IMG/VR virus record: IMGVR_UViG_3300044641_004686
Coordinates: 1 to 33,283 of that record
DNA length: 33,283 nt
Source of the DNA: a virus
Reading direction: 5' to 3' (one strand)
Part shown: piece after piece, positions 7,291 through 14,834 of the stretch
Layout: each line of letters starts with the position of its first letter
Numbering within the stretch: position 1 is the stretch's first letter
The notes under the pieces: model-generated
Told to the model about the DNA's origin: nothing
Seen by the model: the letters and a program-made list of their open reading frames with translations, nothing else
The model's database searches: none
Made by a program: the position numbers and the translations under genes

Positions 7291-8538
7291 TTATTCTTTA
7301 GTAAAGTCCTTAAAGCGTAAGACCTTACTCTCATTCATAAATCCATCTCTATACGTTGGGTGTTGAACTAAACGTTGAGTTGGCACTGGATTAATATCTT
7401 GCCTAGAGACCTTTTTGTTTAGGGTAAATGCACTGGCTGGCACAGTGTACTCGCCAGTTTCATTTGTTTTAAGCATTTTCCAAATGGCCTTTGGGTTAAC
7501 TTGATCTGGGATGCCCTGTTTGAAAGACTCAAAATCATCAATCTTTAAAAATCGGCGCAAATCCTTACCATATAGATCCTTTTTGCCATCGCTAAATTTT
7601 GCTCGGCCAGTATTAACCTTTTTGACGTTTTTAATCTTACCTGAATATTGGTGTACTTTATCGAATCTAGACATATCATCTGGCGCAGCATACAACGTAA
7701 TTGCATGGTTTGGTGCATCCGGTGTTTCGCCAAGTGCATAGATGAATCGATATGCGCTACGAACTGGTGAAATGCTAGTTTTTTCGATTATGACATTAGG
7801 CTCTTTGCCCAAGTACTTCTTTAGAATCTTAATTGCAATATCTGCGTCAATACCTCCTTCTGGCTTGTCAGATACGTAGATTCTAACTTGATCATTGTCC
7901 GCTAGTGCCTGCTTAATGATCTCATAGTGACCCTTGTGAGGTGGCTTAAATTTACCTGTGAAAATTCCGATTTTCTTCATTGTAATCTCTGGCAACTGGT
8001 CTGGCTTGATATGCTCAGTCCTAATTTTAATAGGATATTGCTTCTCAAGCAGTTTTGCGTGCTTTAGATTATTTATGTCGTCGTCAAAGAAAATAAATTG
8101 CGAATAGCCTTTCTCAATCAATTTTTTAAAGGCCTGTTGCTTCTTTTCCGCATTATTGCCTGTAAATTCAGTGCCAGGTTCATTTACTGCAAAAACTAGA
8201 TCCGGATGTATATCTACTCCGTGACTTAACATAAATTCTCTGACTAGTTGGGCATCGCCGCGTGCAGTGATAATGCCGACTGCACCCTCTTTTGCATAGA
8301 CCTCTTTCATAATATCAAGAGTCCACTCAACAATTGTGCCTGCTCGTAAAATATCTGGATCGTCAAATTGTGAAAAGTCAATCGCGTGATTGGCCTTTCT
8401 TTCATATTCATTGAATTCCTTTGGCGACAGGTAAAATTTTTCGCCAGACCACGAGTCAGTGACCTCGATCTGAGCATTAGTTACTACTAACGTATCGTCA
8501 AGGTCAAAAATAGCAATAGTGTGTCCTCGAATGGCCAT
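7291..8538 (-). CDS. HAD phosphatase / HxGH nucleotidyltransferase fusion with C-terminal capsid-targeting-like peptide
   Basis: With the start at MAIRGHT (8538, 6 nt after a TATAAT box) the product is 415 aa. Residues 1-175 are a HAD-type hydrolase: nucleophile motif FDLDDT (11-16), TARG at 91-94, and acidic motif FFDDD at 150-154. From about 188 a nucleotidyltransferase of the cytidylyltransferase/NadR superfamily follows, with GIFTGKFKPPHKGH carrying HxGH at 201-204. The usual C-terminal ISxTxxR is replaced by a segment around KDLYGKDLRRFL. A nucleotide, NAD or cofactor role is likely but the substrate is unknown. The last residues, MNESKVLRFKDFTKE, match the tag seen at the N-terminus of other proteins. 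Confidence 0.85.
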   Translation of the reverse strand: MAIRGHTIAIFDLDDTLVVTNAQIEVTDSWSGEKFYLSPKEFNEYERKANHAIDFSQFDDPDILRAGTIVEWTLDIMKEVYAKEGAVGIITARGDAQLVREFMLSHGVDIHPDLVFAVNEPGTEFTGNNAEKKQQAFKKLIEKGYSQFIFFDDDINNLKHAKLLEKQYPIKIRTEHIKPDQLPEITMKKIGIFTGKFKPPHKGHYEIIKQALADNDQVRIYVSDKPEGGIDADIAIKILKKYLGKEPNVIIEKTSISPVRSAYRFIYALGETPDAPNHAITLYAAPDDMSRFDKVHQYSGKIKNVKKVNTGRAKFSDGKKDLYGKDLRRFLKIDDFESFKQGIPDQVNPKAIWKMLKTNETGEYTVPASAFTLNKKVSRQDINPVPTQRLVQHPTYRDGFMNESKVLRFKDFTKE

Positions 8539-8544
8539 ATAGTT

Positions 8545-8550
8545 ATTATA
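8545..8550 (-). promoter_or_regulatory. TATAAT -10 box, early-type promoter
   Basis: A GTATAATA element ends 6 nt before the ATG at 8538. No good -35 box is seen at the usual distance. The spacing implies a leaderless or nearly leaderless transcript and supports the shorter start. Confidence 0.55.
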
Positions 8551-8560
8551 CTCAACAAAT

Positions 8561-8585
8561 AAAAAATGGGACCGAAGCCCCATTT
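8561..8585 (-). terminator. Rho-independent terminator with UUCG loop
   Basis: A 7-bp stem AAATGGG (8564-8570) / CCCATTT (8579-8585) encloses, on the - strand, GC-TTCG-GT, a stable UUCG tetraloop. A T-rich tract follows. It ends the 8605-9384 gene just upstream of the promoter of the next gene. Confidence 0.85.
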
Positions 8586-8604
8586 AATATATTGTAAAGT
8601 TAGA

Positions 8605-9384
8605 TTATCTCCAACCCTCTTTCATCATGCATTCCTTTAAGTATTCCATACATGCTTGAACATAACCTTCATAAGTATGAGCATCATCTTCGTCTTCATG
8701 ATAGCCTACTGCTTCTTTAACTAGGTGATCATTACACATAGACTCAATTACCATCTTAGCATTATCTGAGCAGCCTGCGCCTTCATTCATAGGTTCATGT
8801 GGAAAAAATGGAGAATCATCGTCATCATCAGTTTCCATCGGCTCAGTGTGTTCTTTGCAATCTGAACAGATTCCACCCATTAGAATTGGAGCTCCACAGC
8901 ATTCTGACTCACCACCTTCATATGCGTCAGTTACGTCCCAGCTTTCAGAAATAAATTGACCGAATCTCATTACTCGAGCCTCATTCATTTGTTCAGAATC
9001 GTCATCCATTTCTGGAGCATTCATATCTGCTGTAACATCGCCAATTTTAATGTCATAATCACCATCACCAGCTTCTTCGATTTCGCAGTTGATCGTATAA
9101 ACTACATCATTGTGTTCAGCTGATAGAGTGCCTTTGTAGACTCCCTCTTCATCGGTTTCTTCTTTTTCATCATCCATTTTAAAGTCTAGCGCGACTTCTT
9201 CACCCTCAACTGTTTTAACTGTGATTGTAATAAAGTCACCACCATCCGCATCACCAAGAGAAATGATCTCTGGCTCTGAATGACCCTCTTGTAATTCGTG
9301 GATAGTTGCCGAATCTTCGCCGATTGGCATATCATTTTCGTCTTTCATAAACTTAGGTATGCTTTTGTTTCCAAATTTTCCCAT
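8605..9384 (-). CDS. Acidic zinc-ribbon protein with internal capsid-targeting-like peptide
   Basis: The 259 aa protein has three parts. Residues 1-130 are very acidic and strand-rich. Residues 133-148 read MNEARVMRFGQFISES, matching the tag found at the start of other proteins, with ISE as a possible cleavage site. Residues 150-259 include a four-Cys ribbon (CCGAPILMGGICSDC) and a helical tail with more Cys and His. Cleavage after ISE would separate the acidic and zinc parts. The internal Met at 133 could also be a second start. A late promoter variant lies 23 nt upstream, inside the end of the ClpC-like gene. No family is recognised. Confidence 0.8.
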   Translation of the reverse strand: MGKFGNKSIPKFMKDENDMPIGEDSATIHELQEGHSEPEIISLGDADGGDFITITVKTVEGEEVALDFKMDDEKEETDEEGVYKGTLSAEHNDVVYTINCEIEEAGDGDYDIKIGDVTADMNAPEMDDDSEQMNEARVMRFGQFISESWDVTDAYEGGESECCGAPILMGGICSDCKEHTEPMETDDDDDSPFFPHEPMNEGAGCSDNAKMVIESMCNDHLVKEAVGYHEDEDDAHTYEGYVQACMEYLKECMMKEGWR

Positions 9385-9396
9385 TTTAATATGTTC

Positions 9397-11409
9397 TTAT
9401 TTTGAGTTATTTATTTGGGAAGAATCGTCATTAATTATCTTTAGTTCATCTGCTCCGGTCTCATGCGTGATGACCAGATGATCTCCATCCTGGATCTTAT
9501 TGTCAATATAGGCCTCGGCTAAAAGATCCTCTATGTGTGACTGGATCATTCTGCGAAGCGGACGAGCTCCATACTTCTCATCGTATCCCTTATCTACAAT
9601 AAAATCTTTGGCTTCTTGTGTTAATTCCACAGTGTAGCCGTTTTCGTTAGTTCTTTCGTATAAATCGGTCAATTCAGCTTCAATGATCTTTTGGATATCA
9701 GCCTTTTTAAGACTGTCAAATACAATAATATCGTCAATGCGATTGAGAAATTCTGGTGCAAACTGCGCGCTAAGTGCATTTTGTAAAACCGAGGTAGCTA
9801 ATTCCTTTTGTTTTTCAAGCGAATTTGCTGTTGCGAAACCAATCCCAGTTCCAAAATCCTGTAACTTTCGGGCACCGACGTTTGATGTCATAATAATCAC
9901 AGTATTCTTAAAGTCGATTTTACGACCCAACCCGTCAGTCATATGACCCTCATCCAGTACTTGCAGCAGAGTATTAAAGATGTCGGGATGGGCCTTTTCG
10001 ATTTCGTCAAGCAGCACGACCGAATATGGCTTACGCTTAACTTTCTCAGTTAGTTGACCTCCCTTTTCATAACCGACATAGCCTGGAGGGGCTCCTGCGA
10101 GTTTACTACTGGTAAACTTTTCTCCAAATTCAGACATGTCAACTCGAATAAGAGCATCTTCTGAATCAAACATGAATTTAGCAAGCTGTTTCGCTAGCTC
10201 AGTCTTACCGACACCAGTCGGACCCAAAAAGATAAATGTGCCGATTGGCTTTTTCTTAGACTTCAGACCTGCTCTTGCTCTGTGAATTGCTCGAGTTATC
10301 TTTTTGACTGCATGGTCTTGTCCAATTACTCTTGAAGTCAACCATTCCTGCATACCAGCAAGTCTCTCCTTTTCGGAACCCCTTAGTCGACTAACACTAA
10401 TGCCGGTAATGTTTGCAACAACATTGGCAATATCGTCGTCATTAACACCAAGTCTATTACTCTTTAGAGTCTCTTCCCAATCTCGTTTAGCCGCTTCAAT
10501 TTCATCAATAACTCGGCGTTCCTCGTCTCGTAGCCGAGCAGCAGCTTCGTATTGCTGAGCTTCAACTGATTGTTTCTTTTGTTCGCCGACAACTATCAAC
10601 TGAGCTTCGAGTTCTTTAATGTTGTCTGGCACCACGACGCCAGCGATGTGCACGTTCGCGCCAGCTTCATCCATTAAATCGATTGCTTTGTCAGGCAAAA
10701 ATCTGTCCTGAATATATCGATTGCTGTAAGTAACACAGGCATCTAGCGCCTCCTCCGAATATCGAACCATGTGATGGTCTTCATATTTCTGTCGGATGTT
10801 TTGTAGGATCTGTCGAGTCTCTTCAGCAGTTGATGGATCAACTGTAACTTGCTGAAAACGACGACTTAGTGCGCCATCCTTTTCTATTGATTCTCGATAT
10901 TCATTAATCGTTGTTGCACCAATACATTGAATTTCTCCTCGAGCTAGCGCAGGCTTCAGGATGTTAGCTGCATCTAGTGAACCACTTGCGGAGCCAGCAC
11001 CAATCAGTGTGTGAATCTCATCAATGAATAAGATTATATTTGGATTAGCTGCAACTTCTTGAATCACATTTTCCATGCGCTCCTCAAACTGGCCACGATA
11101 TTTTGTACCAGCGACTAGGGTTGAGAGTTCAAGAGCAATAATCTTTTTATCGAACAGCACTCTTGGGCAAGTTCTTTCGATTATCATCTTGGCTAAACCT
11201 TCAACGATGGCAGTTTTACCGACACCAGGTTCTCCAATCAGAATTGGATTATTCTTTTTTCTGCGAGCTAGTATTTGGCTGCATCTTTTAATTTCCTTTT
11301 CACGGCCAACGACTGGATCAAGACGACCCTCTGCCGCCAGTTGAGTTAAGTCTTTTCCGAAATTATCAAGTACCGGTGTTTTGCTTTGATTTGATTGCTG
11401 TTTTGCCAT
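9397..11409 (-). CDS. ClpC-like double AAA+ unfoldase lacking the N-terminal domain
   Basis: The 670 aa protein is a HSP100/Clp ATPase. AAA1 has Walker A GEPGVGKT (59-66) and Walker B ILFIDEIH (126-133). A short middle region at 283-299 carries a UVR-like helix (AQQYEAAARLRDEE), as in ClpC/ClpA-type proteins and unlike the long ClpB coiled coil. AAA2 has Walker A GPTGVGKT (396-403), LLDEIEKAH at 466-474 and the arginine region PLRR near the end. Residues 523-525 are IGF, the position of the ClpP-docking tripeptide. The double Clp N-domain that binds adaptors is missing (bacterial ClpC is about 810 aa). Use of host ClpP or a phage protease is inferred. Confidence 0.95.
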   Translation of the reverse strand: MAKQQSNQSKTPVLDNFGKDLTQLAAEGRLDPVVGREKEIKRCSQILARRKKNNPILIGEPGVGKTAIVEGLAKMIIERTCPRVLFDKKIIALELSTLVAGTKYRGQFEERMENVIQEVAANPNIILFIDEIHTLIGAGSASGSLDAANILKPALARGEIQCIGATTINEYRESIEKDGALSRRFQQVTVDPSTAEETRQILQNIRQKYEDHHMVRYSEEALDACVTYSNRYIQDRFLPDKAIDLMDEAGANVHIAGVVVPDNIKELEAQLIVVGEQKKQSVEAQQYEAAARLRDEERRVIDEIEAAKRDWEETLKSNRLGVNDDDIANVVANITGISVSRLRGSEKERLAGMQEWLTSRVIGQDHAVKKITRAIHRARAGLKSKKKPIGTFIFLGPTGVGKTELAKQLAKFMFDSEDALIRVDMSEFGEKFTSSKLAGAPPGYVGYEKGGQLTEKVKRKPYSVVLLDEIEKAHPDIFNTLLQVLDEGHMTDGLGRKIDFKNTVIIMTSNVGARKLQDFGTGIGFATANSLEKQKELATSVLQNALSAQFAPEFLNRIDDIIVFDSLKKADIQKIIEAELTDLYERTNENGYTVELTQEAKDFIVDKGYDEKYGARPLRRMIQSHIEDLLAEAYIDNKIQDGDHLVITHETGADELKIINDDSSQINNSK
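9408..9415 (-). promoter_or_regulatory. Late promoter variant AATAAATA
   Basis: The octamer differs by one base from the T4 late box. It lies inside the 3' end of the ClpC-like gene, 23 nt upstream of the ATG at 9384, so the downstream gene can be expressed separately. Confidence 0.55.
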
Positions 11410-11425
11410 TAAATAAAATCGATTT

Positions 11426-11722
11426 TTATGCCTCTATTACATATTCAGAATTTTCTGTTCTGAACCTAACTAAATAGAGTAATCCGTCCTCGGTCCATTT
11501 TTCTTCGAGGACTTCTGTTACCTTTGTTGTTAGCCAATAGTCTTGATCAGAATACGATCTAGCAGTAATTGACCCAACTAGCATTGAACAGCCAATAGTC
11601 GGCGCTGATCCAACGACTTCTTTAAAGGTGCCATCTTCATTCCAAGCGATTGACTCAATTCGACCGCCTTGCTCCTTAAGTTCGCGGCGACCGTCTGGGT
11701 GTATTTTAATTAGTTTAGCCAT
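11426..11722 (-). CDS. Unknown small protein
   Basis: The 98 aa protein is strand-rich (ITARSYSDQDYWLTTKVTEVL, LYLVRFRTENSEYVIEA) with no catalytic motif, signal or membrane segment. It lies 16 nt upstream of the ClpC-like gene and 23 nt after the next upstream gene, so it is probably co-transcribed with both. I do not recognise the family; the end of the sequence looks like a small beta-barrel. Confidence 0.75.
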   Translation of the reverse strand: MAKLIKIHPDGRRELKEQGGRIESIAWNEDGTFKEVVGSAPTIGCSMLVGSITARSYSDQDYWLTTKVTEVLEEKWTEDGLLYLVRFRTENSEYVIEA

Positions 11723-11745
11723 ATTGCAAAATTAATATTTTTAGG

Positions 11746-12411
11746 TTAATCCCACCAGCCCTTCATACCGCTGCCGTCAAACCACTCATTCCATAGATCG
11801 CGATCATCGCGCATCCCGGCTTTTCTGGCCTTTCTAAATAAACTATTGTACTTTCGATAATCTTGACCTTCTAGTATTGTAAACAACTCTTTCCACTCAA
11901 GTTCTTCAATTTCACGGGCTCTATCGAAAACTTTACGGTTATGTTTTCTCTCAGCAGCCGTTGCATTATCTACCATCCTATACAATTTTTCTCCATTTTT
12001 GCCAAGTGGATTATCGGTGGTTTCGCCAGTTTCTTCAAATTCCCATTGATGATCAATAACTTGGCCTAATTCAGCTTCGGCCATTTCAATATAATTGCTT
12101 TGATTATAATTTTTTATAATCTCAACGGCTCGTCGCATTTTGGCAACTTTCTTTAATCTAGACTCATTTACTTCCAAGCCATTCTTTTCTAAATTATCTG
12201 ACATGTGAGTCAGCCCTATTTCCAAAAACATTAACGTCCCGTGATGATCCCACCAATAATGATTCCAAAGAGCTTTTCTAAAACACCAAATATTTTTGAA
12301 AAAACGTGGCAGATCATCTCTAAAGAAAGACCAAGTTTTCCAATACCACTTATTACGGCTAATCATTCTATCTAAACTCTCAGCAAATGTGTCTGCAAAT
12401 TTTACTTCCAT
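11746..12411 (-). CDS. Conserved phage protein of unknown function, Trp-rich
   Basis: The 221 aa protein has a strikingly aromatic N-terminal third (RNKWYWKTWSFFRDDLPRFF, then NIWCFRKALWNHYWW), followed by a helical segment VAKMRRAVEIIKNY. I recall this arrangement from uncharacterised proteins in other large phages, but no function is known to me. Despite the Trp content there is no clean transmembrane helix. It begins 5 nt after a TATAAC box and right after the terminator of the preceding operon, so it starts a new, probably early, transcription unit. Confidence 0.75.
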   Translation of the reverse strand: MEVKFADTFAESLDRMISRNKWYWKTWSFFRDDLPRFFKNIWCFRKALWNHYWWDHHGTLMFLEIGLTHMSDNLEKNGLEVNESRLKKVAKMRRAVEIIKNYNQSNYIEMAEAELGQVIDHQWEFEETGETTDNPLGKNGEKLYRMVDNATAAERKHNRKVFDRAREIEELEWKELFTILEGQDYRKYNSLFRKARKAGMRDDRDLWNEWFDGSGMKGWWD

Positions 12412-12416
12412 ATTCT

Positions 12417-12422
12417 GTTATA
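12417..12422 (-). promoter_or_regulatory. TATAAC -10 box, early-type promoter
   Basis: The AGTATAAC element ends 5 nt before the ATG at 12411 and follows a terminator directly. It matches the TAGTATAAT pattern upstream of other non-late genes. Confidence 0.5.
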
Positions 12423-12424
12423 CT

Positions 12425-12450
12425 AAAAAAGGGGACTTAGGTCAGTCCCC
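12425..12450 (-). terminator. Rho-independent terminator overlapping a stop codon
   Basis: A 7-bp stem GGGGACT (12431-12437) / AGTCCCC (12444-12450) is followed on the - strand by six T. The stem includes the stop region of the gene ending at 12442. Confidence 0.8.
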
Positions 12451-12957
12451 GATTATTATTTCCAAAGTTTTTCCGATTATTTTCGGTCGATATTTAATAT
12501 CGTCGGGTCCATATCGAACTTTCGTTATTAGGGAACCTTCTATTTTTCGAAGATGTTCAAATTGCATTTCGGAAACGACTGCGGCTTTGCGATTAGCTCG
12601 GCGATCAGTTGCTCTATCAAATATTGAAACAATATACTCAGCAGTTTCGGCCGTCGTAAAAAATACAGTTATCATCTCTGAGTCAAAGAATTTAACTTCG
12701 TTGCCTCTAACTTGAATAGTAACTCCGACTCTAGTATTAGATACAATTCGACCAATATCAGTTCGATAGCCATAATCAAATTCTGAATCAGGTAGCAGAC
12801 AAACTCGCCGTAATACCATTAGAAACTTCTTTTCAAACGAGGTCAGTGAATCAAGTCTTCGTCTTTTTTTAGACAGGGCCCACTTACAATAAGTTCTCTT
12901 AATCTTATTTTGAAAATAGGCAAAAATTAAATTAGTCAATCGGCTCATCGGTTTCAT
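12442..12957 (-). CDS. Unknown basic protein
   Basis: The 171 aa protein starts with a Lys/Arg-rich helical region (NKIKRTYCKWALSKKRRRL) and then has an alpha/beta body. No catalytic motif is evident. It overlaps the upstream gene by 26 nt, so the start may be the second Met at 12948, though overlap remains with either choice. It is the last gene before the terminator. The basic N-terminus could bind nucleic acid, but this is only a guess from composition. Confidence 0.7.
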   Translation of the reverse strand: MKPMSRLTNLIFAYFQNKIKRTYCKWALSKKRRRLDSLTSFEKKFLMVLRRVCLLPDSEFDYGYRTDIGRIVSNTRVGVTIQVRGNEVKFFDSEMITVFFTTAETAEYIVSIFDRATDRRANRKAAVVSEMQFEHLRKIEGSLITKVRYGPDDIKYRPKIIGKTLEIIIGD

Positions 12958-13348
12958 CTATGGGTTTGGTAAATAAGTTCGTTATCTTTTCTATAAGTTC
13001 TTCATTACTGAACTCTTTATATTTAGGTAGAGAATACTCCTCAAATTTATCAGACAATCTAATCTCTTCAACAACTTGCCATAGACTTTCGACTGTGTGA
13101 CAAATTTCATTACCGTCTTTATCCCAGGCTTGATTAGTCTTGCCGCTTAAACTATCGCGTTCATACATAAACCATTCAATCCATTCGCTTGCTTCTTTGC
13201 CATAGTGGGCTCGAATGGCCAACCAGGTTGCGTGTGAGAATGGCGTGTCGTACTCAACTAAGTCAATTCCTAACTTGTGCGCAGCAAAACTATTTTCTTC
13301 ACACTTTTTTAGAGTCGCAATAAGCTCCTCAAATACTTCAAATTTCAT
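12932..13348 (-). CDS. Conserved phage protein of unknown function
   Basis: The 138 aa acidic protein has a pattern seen in many phage genomes: an N-terminal helix, LGIDLVEYDTPF, then HYGKEASEWIEWFMYERD, then an Asn/Asp-rich turn AWDKDGNEICHTVESLWQ. I recognise the family layout but not a function. It lies 6 nt downstream of the 13355-13543 gene and overlaps the next gene, indicating a compact operon. Confidence 0.75.
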   Translation of the reverse strand: MKFEVFEELIATLKKCEENSFAAHKLGIDLVEYDTPFSHATWLAIRAHYGKEASEWIEWFMYERDSLSGKTNQAWDKDGNEICHTVESLWQVVEEIRLSDKFEEYSLPKYKEFSNEELIEKITNLFTKPIDETDEPID

Positions 13349-13354
13349 ATTTGG

Positions 13355-13543
13355 TTAATTGTGACCTTCTAAATTGAGTAATAATTGGTCAAGTGCTTCG
13401 CGGATGCCCGCTCTAATTAATAATTCAAGGTCTTGCTGATCATTGATCAGTCCCATATCTTGGGCAACTGAAATTGCTCCAATTGTTGCGGTAGCTCCTT
13501 CCTCTGCAATTTTTTCTAGGTCAACAGTTTCTATAGGTTTCAT
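13355..13543 (-). CDS. Small unknown helical protein
   Basis: The 62 aa product is mostly helical and acidic (VDLEKIAEEGATATIGAISV, then DLELLIRAGIREALDQLLL). No domain is recognised. It is preceded by a TATAAT box 6 nt upstream of its ATG and followed 6 nt later by the next gene, which supports it as a real gene at the head of an operon. Confidence 0.65.
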   Translation of the reverse strand: MKPIETVDLEKIAEEGATATIGAISVAQDMGLINDQQDLELLIRAGIREALDQLLLNLEGHN

Positions 13544-13549
13544 ACAGTT

Positions 13550-13555
13550 ATTATA
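13550..13555 (-). promoter_or_regulatory. TATAAT -10 box, early-type promoter
   Basis: A GGTATAATA element ends 6 nt before the ATG at 13543, nearly identical in layout to the box before 8538. The spacing again implies little or no 5' leader. Confidence 0.55.
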
Positions 13556-14135
13556 CCAAAAAATTCAAAATTTTATCCTTAATACCACTTTGTTTTATGC
13601 CTTGATTTGACAGCGGCGTCAGCACAAAATTAGTTAAACCCCAGTCTCGGTCCATCATGCCCCAGTCTGGGTCCTTATAATTAATCCCCATATTTAGATC
13701 GTCAATTGAAACCCAATGAGTTATCTCTGGATGATCATGTAAGTATTGTTTTATCTCAATTGATCGAGTTTGTTCTAAATCCCATTTTCGAGACCATATA
13801 AAAACTTCACCTTGCACAGTACATGTATTAAGGTCTGGCGTAAAAGCAATAGGCTTTTTCATAATTCCCTGGTTTTCATAGTACTCTCCAAGTTCTTCAA
13901 CGGTTGCCCATCTTTTCCAATCTGATGATACTACAATTTCTGCACCAGTTTTTTCTAAGATTTCGTTGAGTACTGCAATTGCCTTTTTATTGAAATTATC
14001 AAATCGTGCATCGACTGGTAACGACAATACAGACTGAGACAGTTTACGACCGATCTTTGTTTGTTTTTTGAAGCGCCCTCCCCATTCGGTTGACAAACAG
14101 ATTACGCCATCATGATCTAAAAATATAACTTTCAT
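13551..14135 (-). CDS. HAD-superfamily protein of the RNA-repair-associated (SAK) type
   Basis: The 194 aa protein starts MKVIFLDHDGVICLS, the HAD nucleophile motif with DxD as D7 and D9. IVVSSDWKRW is motif II and VSIDDLNMG is motif IV. The SSDWK form and short cap match HAD domains linked to phage and bacterial RNA repair proteins. A phosphatase acting on nucleic acid ends or nucleotides is likely. Its start overlaps the previous gene by 4 nt (ATGA). The window also holds an RNA ligase and a P-loop kinase, which could form a repair set with it, although they lie about 17 kb away. Confidence 0.75.
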   Translation of the reverse strand: MKVIFLDHDGVICLSTEWGGRFKKQTKIGRKLSQSVLSLPVDARFDNFNKKAIAVLNEILEKTGAEIVVSSDWKRWATVEELGEYYENQGIMKKPIAFTPDLNTCTVQGEVFIWSRKWDLEQTRSIEIKQYLHDHPEITHWVSIDDLNMGINYKDPDWGMMDRDWGLTNFVLTPLSNQGIKQSGIKDKILNFLV

Positions 14136-14485
14136 ACTTTATAATATATTACCTTTGGGTAGTCTCCAAATACAAATGTAGTGACATCACATAGCCACAG
14201 TTTTAAATTAAAATCTAGTCCCATATATTCTCTAGCAACATACCAAGCACCTCTACCGTATTCGAAGCCTTCGATTAATCCCAAGCTAATAAGATCAAGT
14301 CGCTCTGCTCCATCAAATGGCTCGTCAGAGATTGTCATCCAAACGTCCCATTCTCCTTGACATAAAATGTCTAACCAATTATCGGCACCGGCTACCATTT
14401 CAAGTTCATCGCGTGGGCCAGTCCATTCAGGTAGCACGGCATACCAGCCATAGCGGTCCTTTTCAAATTGTATTCTACGTTTCAT
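14132..14485 (-). CDS. Conserved unknown protein (DUF6717-like)
   Basis: The 117 aa protein shows WYAVLPEWTGPRDELEMV followed by AGADNWLDILCQG, a pattern I associate with the uncharacterised DUF6717 family, in which a WYxxLPEWxG motif is followed by L(E)MVxGAD. The rest is strand-rich with many Trp and Tyr. It overlaps the next gene by 4 nt and follows the SLOG gene by 1 nt. No function is known; the family call rests on memory of the motif. Confidence 0.7.
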   Translation of the reverse strand: MKRRIQFEKDRYGWYAVLPEWTGPRDELEMVAGADNWLDILCQGEWDVWMTISDEPFDGAERLDLISLGLIEGFEYGRGAWYVAREYMGLDFNLKLWLCDVTTFVFGDYPKVIYYKV

Positions 14486-14486
14486 T

Positions 14487-14834
14487 TTAATATTTAATCA
14501 CGTGTATTTTAAGACCTCTCTCAGTCGCGATATCAATCATGTGTTTGGTACCTCGACTCCGCTCATCCCAAAACGCGATTAACCAATCGGCGTAGCCGGC
14601 CATCTCTTCGTTTCTTAAATATCCTGCTCGCTTGCCAAATTTATCCCAATCGGGTTGGAATCTACGTATTGATAAATTTCTTTCCATTGCATAGAATTCG
14701 CCAAGTCGATCTGCACCTCTTGCTGTACCTGAGACAATTTCAAAATCTGTGCCAACTAGCAGTTGATCACAAGTTGTTTTAAGTAAATCTTCATTAGTGA
14801 AATCTCGACCACCTGCGATAATTACCTTTATCAT
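14487..14834 (-). CDS. SLOG-fold protein, YspA/DUF2493 type
   Basis: The 115 aa protein has the motifs of the YspA-like SLOG family, a Rossmann-type nucleotide-binding fold: IIAGGRDFTN (6-15), IVSGTARGADRLGE and RNEEMAGYADWLIAFWD, then RGTKHMIDIA. SLOG proteins bind nucleotide-derived ligands and are common in phage and defence contexts. Whether this one is a sensor, an enzyme or a sponge for signal nucleotides cannot be decided. Its ATG shares one base with the stop codon of the 2H phosphoesterase gene, so the two are coupled, which may link them functionally. Confidence 0.85.
   Translation of the reverse strand: MIKVIIAGGRDFTNEDLLKTTCDQLLVGTDFEIVSGTARGADRLGEFYAMERNLSIRRFQPDWDKFGKRAGYLRNEEMAGYADWLIAFWDERSRGTKHMIDIATERGLKIHVIKY

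Noticed and set aside
12352-12411. MEVKFADTFAESLDRM as another capsid-targeting peptide
   Set aside because: The FADTFAES pattern is superficially similar, but I recall this N-terminus as a conserved part of the Trp-rich family, and the gene has an early-type rather than late promoter.
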